Shown piece after piece: positions 27,775-35,031 of a stretch of DNA of 64,000 nt; positions within the stretch are counted from its first letter, which is position 1, and every line of letters starts with the position of its first letter. The translations under genes and the position numbers were made by a program. This stretch comes from Arthrobacter sp. NtRootA1 (lineage in GTDB: Bacteria; Actinomycetota; Actinomycetes; Actinomycetales; Micrococcaceae): contig NZ_AP024630.1 in the NCBI RefSeq assembly GCF_019976975.1, positions 2,914,001-2,978,000 of the forward strand, in the 5' to 3' direction. A model generated the notes under the pieces. That model saw only the letters and a list, made by a program, of their open reading frames with translations. It was not told the origin of the DNA and searched no databases.

Positions 27775-28763
27775 GGAGTTGCCGTGGGGGTCGCGCCGAC
27801 AGAAGGAATGGCCGGCGGGGTGCTCTGCGTGGGTTCAGCGCCTGGCCCGGTTCCAGGGGTTTTGGGCGTTCCACCCGGGCTGGCGGGCGTGGAATCTTCA
27901 TAGAAGAACGTCACTGTTCCGCTGACGTCTACGGTGTCCGTAATGGAAATGCGGACGGAATCGCGGCCGTCGGACGGCGGCATCCGCAGGTACAGCGTTT
28001 CGTAATCCCCTCCGCCGGCAACGATTTCGGGAGCTGCAGGGACGCCGTCGAACAGGACGTCCCCAACCCTGACGTAATAGCCATCCAACCTGACGACAGT
28101 TCCGCCTGACCGGGGGCCGGAGGCGCGCGCTGTGCCTGCCACCGGCCTCAGGTCGTTGTCCACTACCGTGAGGCCGCTCAAGTGCCGCGGGCAAGCTTCA
28201 CCCGGGGCGGTCTCGGTCTTTAGCGTAACCCCCGGGTTGCTGCGGTGTTGGGCGATCGCAGACGCTGACGTTGCGGCGACCGTGAACTCAAGACACTGGG
28301 TCTGCGGTATGCGCGGTGTTGCCGCAACGGCGTTTGAAGCCCGCTGCCAGTCCTGCTGCGCACCACTTTGCAGTGCCTTGCAGACAGCGGCGGCCGCTTG
28401 CCACACGGCAGCATCTTCCGCGCCTTCCAGGCTCTGGGCCAGCGCATCGCATTGGAATTGCTGCAGCAGGAGATAGCGCTGGCCCGAGGTGGGATCGTTG
28501 GGGCCTATCGGCCCAATGGGTACCCAGCGGACCACCGGCGCTTCTGCTTGCGGTGCACCCGGTCCGGCCGGACCTGCGGGCTGCCCGGCGGTGGGATCGA
28601 CGCCGGTGGGAGCCGCTGGTGATGTTGCGGTGGTGACGGGCGGAGCCGGATTGGGAGAAGGACTGCCTGGTGGAGCGGTATTGGGAACGCAGGCAGAAAG
28701 TGCCAGCATCAGGACCGGAATCAGCGCCAGTCCGATGAGATGGCTTCGGGAATGGCACTTCAT
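27771..28763 (-). CDS. Uncharacterised lipoprotein, IPT/TIG-like C-terminal domain
   Basis: A 330-residue secreted lipoprotein: signal sequence LIGLALIPVLMLALSAC with lipobox LSAC (Cys about residue 25), then a Pro/Ser/Ala-rich linker, a helical middle part (QRYLLLQQFQCDALAQSLEGAEDAAVWQAAAAVCKALQ, about 98-135, with a possible disulphide pair) and a beta-rich region (GTVVRLDGYYVRVGDVLFDGVPAAPEIV...) that resembles an IPT/TIG fold. It ends in a second Pro/Thr-rich tail. Family not recognised. Coupled to the five-helix membrane protein, suggesting a cell-envelope complex. Confidence 0.75.
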   Translation of the reverse strand: MKCHSRSHLIGLALIPVLMLALSACVPNTAPPGSPSPNPAPPVTTATSPAAPTGVDPTAGQPAGPAGPGAPQAEAPVVRWVPIGPIGPNDPTSGQRYLLLQQFQCDALAQSLEGAEDAAVWQAAAAVCKALQSGAQQDWQRASNAVAATPRIPQTQCLEFTVAATSASAIAQHRSNPGVTLKTETAPGEACPRHLSGLTVVDNDLRPVAGTARASGPRSGGTVVRLDGYYVRVGDVLFDGVPAAPEIVAGGGDYETLYLRMPPSDGRDSVRISITDTVDVSGTVTFFYEDSTPASPGGTPKTPGTGPGAEPTQSTPPAIPSVGATPTATP

Positions 28764-28794
28764 GACAGCCCCACATCTGCCGGATCACGACCAC

Positions 28795-28815
28795 GCAGTG
28801 ATGTAACTTCACTGC
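28795..28815. promoter_or_regulatory. Inverted repeat between the PiT operon and the lipoprotein gene
   Basis: Arms GCAGTGA and TCACTGC, exact, separated by TGTAACT. It lies 40 bases after the small membrane-protein stop and 32 bases before the lipoprotein start, so it could be a weak terminator or a repressor site; there is no T run. Confidence 0.4.
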
Positions 28816-28855
28816 TGATTATTCTCCCGAACGGACTTTGCTGCCAGAGAGGCGG

Positions 28856-29077
28856 TTACTTTCCGAAGTAGGGCACGATCAAGTAGATGCCGAACAGTAC
28901 GGCGAGTCCGCAGATGCCAAAGCACACGGCCGCCAGCGAGCGAACAAGTCCGGGCGACTTCTGCTGGGCGTCACCTGCGATTGCGGTGAGGCGTACTCCC
29001 AGGGAGTACAGGACTACCAGGGTCACAGCAGCAACGAGCGTGACGCCGGCAACCTGAAGCAATTCCAGCCACTTCAT
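28856..29077 (-). CDS. Small two-helix membrane protein encoded with PiT transporter
   Basis: A 73-residue protein with two hydrophobic helices (about 10-30, VAGVTLVAAVTLVVLYSLGVRL, and 47-70, SLAAVCFGICGLAVLFGIYLIV) joined by a polar loop. The start overlaps the transporter stop by four bases, so the two are translated together, and it may be an accessory subunit or regulator of phosphate uptake. The family is a recurring hypothetical next to PiT genes in actinobacteria; function unknown. Confidence 0.75.
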   Translation of the reverse strand: MKWLELLQVAGVTLVAAVTLVVLYSLGVRLTAIAGDAQQKSPGLVRSLAAVCFGICGLAVLFGIYLIVPYFGK

Positions 29078-30279
29078 CGCTGCACATCCTTGTTGTTGAC
29101 GGACTTTCGGGATTTCTTTTTCTTGCTGAACTTGACGGCGTGGCCGGCCTCTTCGACTTCCACTGCGTTGTGGTGGCCAACATGCGATTTACGCGAGGCA
29201 ACAAACATGAACACGACGGCGGCGCTACCGACGACCGCGGCAATGACCACACCCACGACGCCGATGTTCACCAGGAGCGCGGTAAGCCCGCCCACGATGG
29301 CCGACGCCGGCAGGGTAAACAGCCAACCCAAAGCGATCTTGCCGGCAGTGCCCCAGCGCACGGAGGTGCCCTTTCGGCCCAGGCCGGAGCCAATGACCGA
29401 ACCGGAGGCGACCTGCGTGGTGGAGAGCGCGAAACCCAGATGGGAAGAAGCCAGGATGGCTGAGGCCGTGCTGGTCTCGGCCGAGAAGCCTTGCGCCGGC
29501 TTTACTTCGGTCAGGCCTGAACCCATGGTGCGGATGATGCGCCACCCGCCAGCATAAGTGCCGATGGCGATGGCCAACGCACAAGCAGCCACGACCCAGA
29601 ACTGTGGACCCGAGCCCGGTGCCTGTGTGCCCGCGGCGATGAGGACCAGGGTGATGATGCCCATGGTCTTCTGGGCATCATTGGTGCCGTGCGCGAGGGC
29701 CACGAGGCTGGAGGTGAAGATCTGGCCGGTCCGGAAACCACCGCGCTTCTGCGTGAGCTTGTCACCGGTTTCGGGGTCATGCCGGGAGGTCAGCGCGTAG
29801 GCCAGACGAGTGCAAAGGTACGCCACGGCCCCGGCGATGAGTGGTGCAAAGACAGCTGGCAGGATCACCTTCTGCAGCACTGTTTCAAAGTTGATGGAGT
29901 GCAGTCCGATACCTACCACGGCGGCGCCGATGAGGCCGCCGAACAATGCGTGCGAGGAACTGGAGGGCAGGCCTTTAAGCCACGTGATCATATTCCAGAG
30001 GATTGCACCCATCAGGCCGGCGAAGATGATATCCGGCGTGATGTGGATACCGTCCGAGCCTTCGCGGATGAGTCCCCCGGAAATGGTCTTTGCCACTTCA
30101 GTTGAAAGGAACGCCCCAACAAGGTTGAGCACGGCTGCCAGGGCAACCGCCGTCTTGGGCTTGATCGCCCCCGTAGCGATAGGCGTGGCCATCGCATTGG
30201 CTGTGTCGTGAAAGCCGTTGGTGAAGTCAAAGAATAGGGCCAACGCTATGACAAGCGCGACCATGAAGGTGATTTCCAC
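29074..30279 (-). CDS. pit: PiT-family inorganic phosphate transporter
   Basis: Low-affinity proton- or sodium-coupled phosphate (metal-phosphate) permease, 401 residues. The duplicated PiT signature is present: FDFTNGFHDTANAMAT (about 17-32) in the first half and SLVALAHGTNDAQKTMG (about 189-205) in the second; about ten membrane helices. The protein ends in a basic tail KFSKKKKSRKSVNNKD. SD AGGTGG before ATG 30279. First gene of a two-gene operon with the 73-residue protein. I see no PHO box in the upstream 180 bases. Confidence 0.95.
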   Translation of the reverse strand: MEITFMVALVIALALFFDFTNGFHDTANAMATPIATGAIKPKTAVALAAVLNLVGAFLSTEVAKTISGGLIREGSDGIHITPDIIFAGLMGAILWNMITWLKGLPSSSSHALFGGLIGAAVVGIGLHSINFETVLQKVILPAVFAPLIAGAVAYLCTRLAYALTSRHDPETGDKLTQKRGGFRTGQIFTSSLVALAHGTNDAQKTMGIITLVLIAAGTQAPGSGPQFWVVAACALAIAIGTYAGGWRIIRTMGSGLTEVKPAQGFSAETSTASAILASSHLGFALSTTQVASGSVIGSGLGRKGTSVRWGTAGKIALGWLFTLPASAIVGGLTALLVNIGVVGVVIAAVVGSAAVVFMFVASRKSHVGHHNAVEVEEAGHAVKFSKKKKSRKSVNNKDVQR

Positions 30280-30458
30280 CTGTTGCCCAATCTGCAGAGT
30301 CGACGTTCAGCAGTTCCACTTCCCCATACCTGCCATGCACAGCATAGTTCAGCCATTGTTCAACTGACTGGACTTGCCGCACTCTATCCGGCGGGCTTGA
30401 AACCTTAAGAATCCTACGTGCCAACCACCGGGCGGACAAACATGTGCCAGCGCTTCGG

Positions 30459-30965
30459 TCAGCCGAGGAAGGTCCGGACCGCGGCAAGATCGCGGCGGGA
30501 GAGCCCCCTGCGCGGATCCGGTGAGATGCAAAGCACACGGTCCTGGTGGTATTCAGCCCAGGAACGGGCGTCTGACTCCTGGCCAAGTTGGTCGTCCAGC
30601 CAGACGAAGCGCTCGGCTCCCATCTCGGCCAAGTCCTTCTGGAGCGCCCCGAGTTTCCACCATTCTGCGCTTTGGTCCCACCCCTGGCTGGACAGGACAG
30701 GCCAATCCTCGCCCTTCAGTCCAATGGCAGGACAGAGAAACTCCGGGGCAAGGCGCTCCCAGGTGGTGAGCCATACAAAGCGGGCGAAGGGATGCTCTGC
30801 CAGCTCGTTGAGTTCGGCCACTGCCTCGGGCGCGAACGCGACGTCAAGGATGCCGGCGTCGGCGATCTTCCATTCACCACCCCAATCAGTGACGCCTTGG
30901 GGACCGAACGGGTTCACCACGCCGTCGACGTCCAAATATATGGACACCGGCATATTGGAGGCCAT
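30459..30965 (-). CDS. HAD-like protein of the Swiss-Army-Knife RNA-repair type
   Basis: A 168-residue HAD-fold protein: motif I IYLDVDGVVNPFG (about 7-19), a Thr motif VWLTTWE (about 64-70), and FVWLDDQLGQE (about 117-127) as motif IV. The short insertion-free form with WLTTWE and LDDQ is that of the HAD domain found in Swiss-Army-Knife RNA-repair proteins and in many actinobacterial hypotheticals. Activity unproven. I choose ATG 30965 because AAGGGAAGG precedes it; an upstream TTG (31001) is possible. It diverges from kynA. Confidence 0.75.
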   Translation of the reverse strand: MASNMPVSIYLDVDGVVNPFGPQGVTDWGGEWKIADAGILDVAFAPEAVAELNELAEHPFARFVWLTTWERLAPEFLCPAIGLKGEDWPVLSSQGWDQSAEWWKLGALQKDLAEMGAERFVWLDDQLGQESDARSWAEYHQDRVLCISPDPRRGLSRRDLAAVRTFLG

Positions 30966-31061
30966 GGCCGCCTTCCCTTCCCCCAGGTTCCCGTGTATCA
31001 AGCCCAGCGTACGGTACGGCGGAGAACTTCAGGGGAAGAAAATACTGACAGAATCATTCTC

Positions 31062-31089
31062 TTGACGTTCGTCATAGAAGTGATAATCT
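31062..31089 (+). promoter_or_regulatory. kynA promoter with palindrome over the -35
   Basis: TTGACG (31062-31067), 16 bases, TAATCT (31084-31089), then seven bases to the ATG at 31097, so the mRNA probably starts on the ATG. TGACG-TT-CGTCA (31063-31074) is an exact inverted repeat over the -35 and a likely repressor site. Confidence 0.65.
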
Positions 31090-31096
31090 CGAAAGT

Positions 31097-31966
31097 ATGG
31101 AAAAGCCCCCAGTCCATTCCCCCCAAAGTGTCCGCCACATAGAAGACTCAGTGCGCACCGATTTCCGGCATGCAATGTCCTACGGCGGTTATCTGGACCT
31201 GGACCACCTGCTGAACTCGCAGCATCCGCTCAGCCAGCCCGAGCACCACGACGAACTGCTCTTCATCATCCAGCACCAAACCAGTGAGCTATGGCTCAAA
31301 CTGGTGCTGCATGAGCTCCTGGAAGCCCGCAGGCTTTTCGACCAGGACAACCTTGGCAAGGCGCTCAAATGCATCGCCCGCGTCAAGGCCATCCAGCGCA
31401 CCATGACCGAACAGTGGTCCGTCCTGGGTACCCTCACGCCCCGCGAGTATGCGCAGTTCCGCGGATTCCTGGGTAGTTCCTCAGGTTTCCAGTCGTATCA
31501 ATACCGCGGGGTTGAATTCCTGCTGGGCAACAAGAACAGGGGCATGCTGCGGGTCTTCGAAAGCGACCCCGAGGCATATGCGCTGCTCAGCCGGCTCCTG
31601 GAGGAGCCCACGTTGTACGACGCCTTCCTGGCGGTGCTTTCCCGCGCCGGCTACGAGATCCCGGCAGACATCCTTGAGCGGGACACCAGCGAGCCGTGGA
31701 CATTCCGTAAGGATCTGGTCCCCGTCTTCCAGAAGATCTACGAATCGGACGATACCCAGTGGGGACTGTACGAGGCGTGCGAAGACCTGGTGGACGTCGA
31801 AGACAACTTCCAGGCCTGGCGGTTCCGCCACCTGCGCACGGTCCAGCGAACCATCGGGTTCAAGGTGGGCACCGGAGGCTCCTCGGGTGTTGACTTCCTC
31901 AAACGAGCCCTTGATCTCACCTTCTTCCCCGAGCTTTACGCCGTCCGCACTGAGATCGGCAACTAA
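31097..31966 (+). CDS. kynA: Tryptophan 2,3-dioxygenase
   Basis: Haem enzyme opening the indole ring of L-tryptophan to N-formylkynurenine, the first step of the kynurenine route. All 289 residues match the family: MSYGGYLDLDHLL (about 27-39), FIIQHQTSELWLKLVLHEL (about 55-73, distal pocket), YRGVEFLLGNKN, FRHLRTVQRTIGFKVGTGGSSG (about 241-262) with the axial His of FRHLR and the substrate-binding GTGGSSG loop. First gene of kynA-kynU-regulator. No ribosome-binding site; leaderless start. Confidence 0.97.
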   Translation: MEKPPVHSPQSVRHIEDSVRTDFRHAMSYGGYLDLDHLLNSQHPLSQPEHHDELLFIIQHQTSELWLKLVLHELLEARRLFDQDNLGKALKCIARVKAIQRTMTEQWSVLGTLTPREYAQFRGFLGSSSGFQSYQYRGVEFLLGNKNRGMLRVFESDPEAYALLSRLLEEPTLYDAFLAVLSRAGYEIPADILERDTSEPWTFRKDLVPVFQKIYESDDTQWGLYEACEDLVDVEDNFQAWRFRHLRTVQRTIGFKVGTGGSSGVDFLKRALDLTFFPELYAVRTEIGN

Positions 31967-32000
31967 CAAACTTCCGGCCACCACTCCCAAGGAGGGAACC

Positions 32001-33239
32001 ATGACTACCGCTCAGCAAACCCAACGGCCAACGTCGGCCGAACTGGACGCCGCAGATCCGCTCGCCGCCCAGCGTGAGGCCTTCTACACGCCCGACGCCG
32101 GCCAGCTCACCTCTTATCTGGACGGCAACTCTCTCGGGCGCCCCTTGAAGGCAACTGCTGCCAACCTGCAGTCGTTTGTCCAGGACTCCTGGGGCAGCCG
32201 GCTGATCCGCGGCTGGGACGAACAATGGATGGATGAGCCTACGCGCGTGGGCGACCGCATCGGCGAAGTGACGCTTGGGGCTGCTCCCGGGCAGGTCACA
32301 GTGGGCGACTCCACCTCGGTCATGCTGTACAAGCTGATCCGGGCAGCGGTAGATGCCCAGCCGGGGCGTGACGAGATCATCATTGATCGCGACAACTTCC
32401 CTACGGACCGCTTCATCATCGAAGGGATCGCCAAGGAACGCGGGGCAAGCATCAAATGGATCGCAGCCAACCCCTCCAGTGGCGTCCGTACCGCTGACCT
32501 CGACGGGCTCCTTGGCGAGCGGACCGCCGTCGTGGTCCTCAGCCATGTGGCTTATCGCTCCGGGTTCCTGGCAGACGCGAAGGCAATCACCGGCAAGGTA
32601 CATGCTGCAGGTGCCCTCATGCTCTGGGACCTGTGCCATTCCGTAGGTTCCGTGCCGCTGGACCTTGATGTCTGGGACGTTGACCTGGCCGTCGGCTGCA
32701 CCTACAAGTACCTCAATGGTGGTCCGGGCTCCCCCGCGTTCGCATACGTCAACGCCTCACGGCAAGACATGCTCCAGCAGCCAATTTGGGGCTGGATGGG
32801 CGCGGACAATCCGTTCGGCATGACGGATTCATACCGTCCCGCAGCGGGAATCCGCCGGTTCATTACGGGTACTCCGCCGGTTCTAGCCATGCAGCCGATC
32901 AAGGACATGGTGGAGCTGATCGCCTCTGTGGGCATGGATTCGGTCCGGGAGAAGTCGGTCAAACTCACGGAGTACGCGATTGCCCTTGCAGATGAGCTCT
33001 TGGTACCACTTGGAGTCCACATCGTGAGCCCCCGCAATGCCGCCGAGCGTGGCTCCCACATCACAGTGGACCATCCGCTCTTTGCCGACGTCACCGCCAG
33101 GCTCTGGGAGAAGGGCGTCATCCCGGACTTCCGTCCCCCGCATGGCCTGCGCATCGGCCTGTCTCCCTTGAGCACGAGCTATGCCGAGGTTGAGCTGGGA
33201 GTGACCGCCATCCGCGACGCCCTCGCCGAACTCCTGTGA
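32001..33239 (+). CDS. kynU: Kynureninase
   Basis: PLP enzyme splitting kynurenine to anthranilate and alanine, 412 residues. SYLDGNSLGRPLKA (about 33-46) and the PLP-lysine motif CTYKYLNGGPGSPAF (about 233-247) are clear, with LMLWDLCHSVGSVPLDLDVWDVD (Asp pairing with the pyridine nitrogen) ahead of it, and the C-terminal FRPPHGLRIGLSPL. ATG 32001 has a good GGAGGG site. It lies 34 bases behind kynA. No formamidase gene (kynB) is in the operon. Confidence 0.96.
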   Translation: MTTAQQTQRPTSAELDAADPLAAQREAFYTPDAGQLTSYLDGNSLGRPLKATAANLQSFVQDSWGSRLIRGWDEQWMDEPTRVGDRIGEVTLGAAPGQVTVGDSTSVMLYKLIRAAVDAQPGRDEIIIDRDNFPTDRFIIEGIAKERGASIKWIAANPSSGVRTADLDGLLGERTAVVVLSHVAYRSGFLADAKAITGKVHAAGALMLWDLCHSVGSVPLDLDVWDVDLAVGCTYKYLNGGPGSPAFAYVNASRQDMLQQPIWGWMGADNPFGMTDSYRPAAGIRRFITGTPPVLAMQPIKDMVELIASVGMDSVREKSVKLTEYAIALADELLVPLGVHIVSPRNAAERGSHITVDHPLFADVTARLWEKGVIPDFRPPHGLRIGLSPLSTSYAEVELGVTAIRDALAELL

Positions 33240-34099
33240 GTGCCGTTCTTGACGACATGGACTCCCGTCCAGGGAGTACCACGTCGTTGCTGCGAACAGT
33301 CATCGGCCTGTACTTGCGCGAAGCCGGTGGATGGATGTCGGCCAGGGACATTGTGGTCCTCATGGAGGCCCTGGGCACGTCCGGCACAGTGACCCGGACA
33401 GCCCTGGGCCGCCTGAGGAAGAAGGACGTTGTCCTACAGGAGACTCGCGACGGGCTCCCCGGGTTCACCCTGACGGAGGGAGCCGCCACCATGCTGGCCC
33501 GCGGCGACCGCAGGATTTACAACCCCATCAGCATGTCACCGTCCGATCCATGGTGCCTGGTCTCCTTTTCGATTCCGGAGACGGAGCGGGAGAAGCGCCA
33601 CCAGTTGCGGCGCAGGCTCCACTGGATTGGTTGCGGGACTGTGGCCGCCGGCCTGTGGATCTGCCCGGATACCCTTCGAGGCGAGGTGGAGGAAATTCTC
33701 AACGACCTCGAACTCCGAGGGATGGCCACCCTGTTCGTCACGCAAACCCCACTGGTGGGCGGCACCCTGCGGGACGCTGCGTCCGTGTGGTGGGATTTGG
33801 ACTCGGTGGCAGAGCTGCACAAGGATTTCATCCGCCAGCACGGCGCCGCAGTGCTCGGGGAGGACAGCGCGGGCGTTGAGCCGACAGCCCAGGCGTTCGC
33901 CACTTTTGTCCAGTGCATCGATCGTTGGCGGATCATCCCCTACTTGGACCCGGGGTTGCCTGCGACGTTCCTGCCCAAAGACTGGCCCGGGGCTGAAGGG
34001 ACCGCGTTGTTCAAGCGGATTATGGACGCGTACGCCCAGCCCAGTTCGGAGTTCGTGCGACGCACGCTCGGGAGCGACGTGGCGGTCGCGGCTCCCTGA
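33236..34099 (+). CDS. PaaX-family transcriptional regulator, probable kyn-operon regulator
   Basis: A 287-residue PaaX-type repressor: N-terminal winged helix (LLRTVIGLYLREAGGWMSARDIVVLMEALGTSGTVTRTALGRLRKKDVV, about 16-65), then the PaaX effector domain (RRLHWIGCGTVAAGLWICPD; PTAQAFATFVQCIDRWRIIPYLDPGLPATFLPKDWPG). PaaX itself answers phenylacetyl-CoA; this copy is tied to kynU by a four-base GTGA overlap and so more likely senses a tryptophan-breakdown metabolite such as kynurenine or anthranilate. That assignment is inference from context. Confidence 0.88.
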   Translation: MSAVLDDMDSRPGSTTSLLRTVIGLYLREAGGWMSARDIVVLMEALGTSGTVTRTALGRLRKKDVVLQETRDGLPGFTLTEGAATMLARGDRRIYNPISMSPSDPWCLVSFSIPETEREKRHQLRRRLHWIGCGTVAAGLWICPDTLRGEVEEILNDLELRGMATLFVTQTPLVGGTLRDAASVWWDLDSVAELHKDFIRQHGAAVLGEDSAGVEPTAQAFATFVQCIDRWRIIPYLDPGLPATFLPKDWPGAEGTALFKRIMDAYAQPSSEFVRRTLGSDVAVAAP

Positions 34100-34102
34100 G
34101 CC

Positions 34103-34153
34103 GTTCGCCAACAGTTGCAGTTCGTCGGCAGTTGCGGTTCGCCGGCAGCCGCT
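34103..34153. repeat. Tandem repeat, three 17-bp units
   Basis: Units GTTCGCCAACAGTTGCA (34103-34119), GTTCGTCGGCAGTTGCG (34120-34136) and GTTCGCCGGCAGCCGCT (34137-34153), right behind the PaaX-type gene's stop. Confidence 0.85.
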
Positions 34154-34155
34154 GT

Positions 34156-34203
34156 TTAGGTAGTGCTGCTCTTAGGTGGTGCCGTTTTTAGGTGGTGCTC
34201 TTG
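34156..34203. repeat. Tandem repeat, three 16-bp units carrying the gntR stop codon
   Basis: Units TTAGGTAGTGCTGCTC (34156-34171), TTAGGTGGTGCCGTTT (34172-34187) and TTAGGTGGTGCTCTTG (34188-34203). The leading TTA of the last unit is the TAA stop of the minus-strand GntR gene; the other two are extra copies of the gene's end. Confidence 0.9.
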
Positions 34204-34910
34204 ACCCTCGAAACGAACCGGAAGCGATCGCCGCGAAACGTGCTGCGCGTCCATTCGACAGGGACGCCTGCAGCATCCCTTGCCAGGCGGTGGACTACCA
34301 GCAACGGCGCCCCCATCTCGATTCCGAGCAGCCGGACCTCCTCCGGCCCTGCCAGTGCTGTCTCTACGGTGTCCTCGACGTCGGAGATATGGATGCCGTA
34401 CACGTCCGTCAGGGCGGCGTAGAGCGAACCGGCCTTCTCCAGGTTTGCCTTGAAGCGCGGGAGCTTGCCCGGGAGGTAGGCGATCTCATGGGCCAGGGGT
34501 TCGCCGTCGATCAACCGGATTCGCTCAAGCCGGGTGACAACAGCGCCGTCGTCGAGCCCCAGGTGCGCCGCGACGTCGATGTCCGCTTTCGCCATGGCCA
34601 GGGACAGGAGCTGCGAGTCAGGCCGCAGGCCCTGGTTCCTCGCGTCGTCGGAAAAGGACGTGAGCTGCCGGACGTGGGTGATCTTTGGCGGTGCGACAAA
34701 GGTGCCATGCCCTTGGATGCGGCCCAGTTTCCCTTCTGCAACGAGCTCGCTGATGGCTTGCCGCACTGTGGTGCGCGACGTCTTGTACTTCTCTGCGAGC
34801 GCCCGCTCGGTGGGTATGAGCGTGCCCGGCTGCTCGCCGGCGATCGCGGCAAGCAGCTCGGTCTTGAGGAGGTAGTACTTAGGCATTGCCGCCGGGACAT
34901 CTGTGGACAT
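34188..34910 (-). CDS. GntR/HutC-family repressor, DasR/NagR-like
   Basis: A 240-residue HutC-type regulator: winged helix LLKTELLAAIAGEQPGTLIPTERALAEKYKTSRTTVRQAISELVAEGKLGRIQGHGTFVA (about 12-72) then a UTRA ligand domain (TRLERIRLIDGEPLAHEIAYLP; GAPLLVVHRLARDAAGVPVEWTRSTFRGDRFRFV). This layout is that of DasR/NagR, which bind phosphorylated glucosamine compounds, and it diverges from an amino-sugar operon with two DasR-type sites between. I start it at ATG 34910, seven bases behind TAGGAT; the ATG at 34919 overlaps that -10. The gene end has been copied into a tandem repeat. Confidence 0.9.
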   Translation of the reverse strand: MSTDVPAAMPKYYLLKTELLAAIAGEQPGTLIPTERALAEKYKTSRTTVRQAISELVAEGKLGRIQGHGTFVAPPKITHVRQLTSFSDDARNQGLRPDSQLLSLAMAKADIDVAAHLGLDDGAVVTRLERIRLIDGEPLAHEIAYLPGKLPRFKANLEKAGSLYAALTDVYGIHISDVEDTVETALAGPEEVRLLGIEMGAPLLVVHRLARDAAGVPVEWTRSTFRGDRFRFVSRVKSTT

Positions 34911-34917
34911 ATTGGAC

Positions 34918-34923
34918 ATCCTA
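34918..34923 (-). promoter_or_regulatory. -10 box TAGGAT of the DasR-like gene
   Basis: TAGGAT, seven bases, ATG 34910 on the minus strand; no ribosome-binding site. The operators lie 16 and 41 bases upstream of it. Confidence 0.6.
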
Positions 34924-34938
34924 CTTGTAGACAACGTT

Positions 34939-34954
34939 ATTGGTCTATGCCAAT
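34939..34954. promoter_or_regulatory. DasR/NagR-type operator 1
   Basis: ATTGGTCTATGCCAAT, palindromic in its outer five bases and close to the DasR core TGGTCTAGACCA. Lies between the repressor and the sugar-porter operon. Confidence 0.75.
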
Positions 34955-34963
34955 CTTGTGCAG

Positions 34964-34979
34964 GTTGGTCTAAACCAAT
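34964..34979. promoter_or_regulatory. DasR/NagR-type operator 2
   Basis: GTTGGTCTAAACCAAT, again close to TGGTCTAGACCA. Centres of the two sites are 25 bp apart. Confidence 0.78.
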
Positions 34980-35031
34980 TTCGATGAAACTCCGCAAAAC
35001 CCCTACATTTCCACAGATCCAAGGGACAAAG

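Noticed and set aside
34204..34910. Plus-strand frames opposite the DasR-like gene
   Set aside because: Antisense to a clear GntR/UTRA protein.
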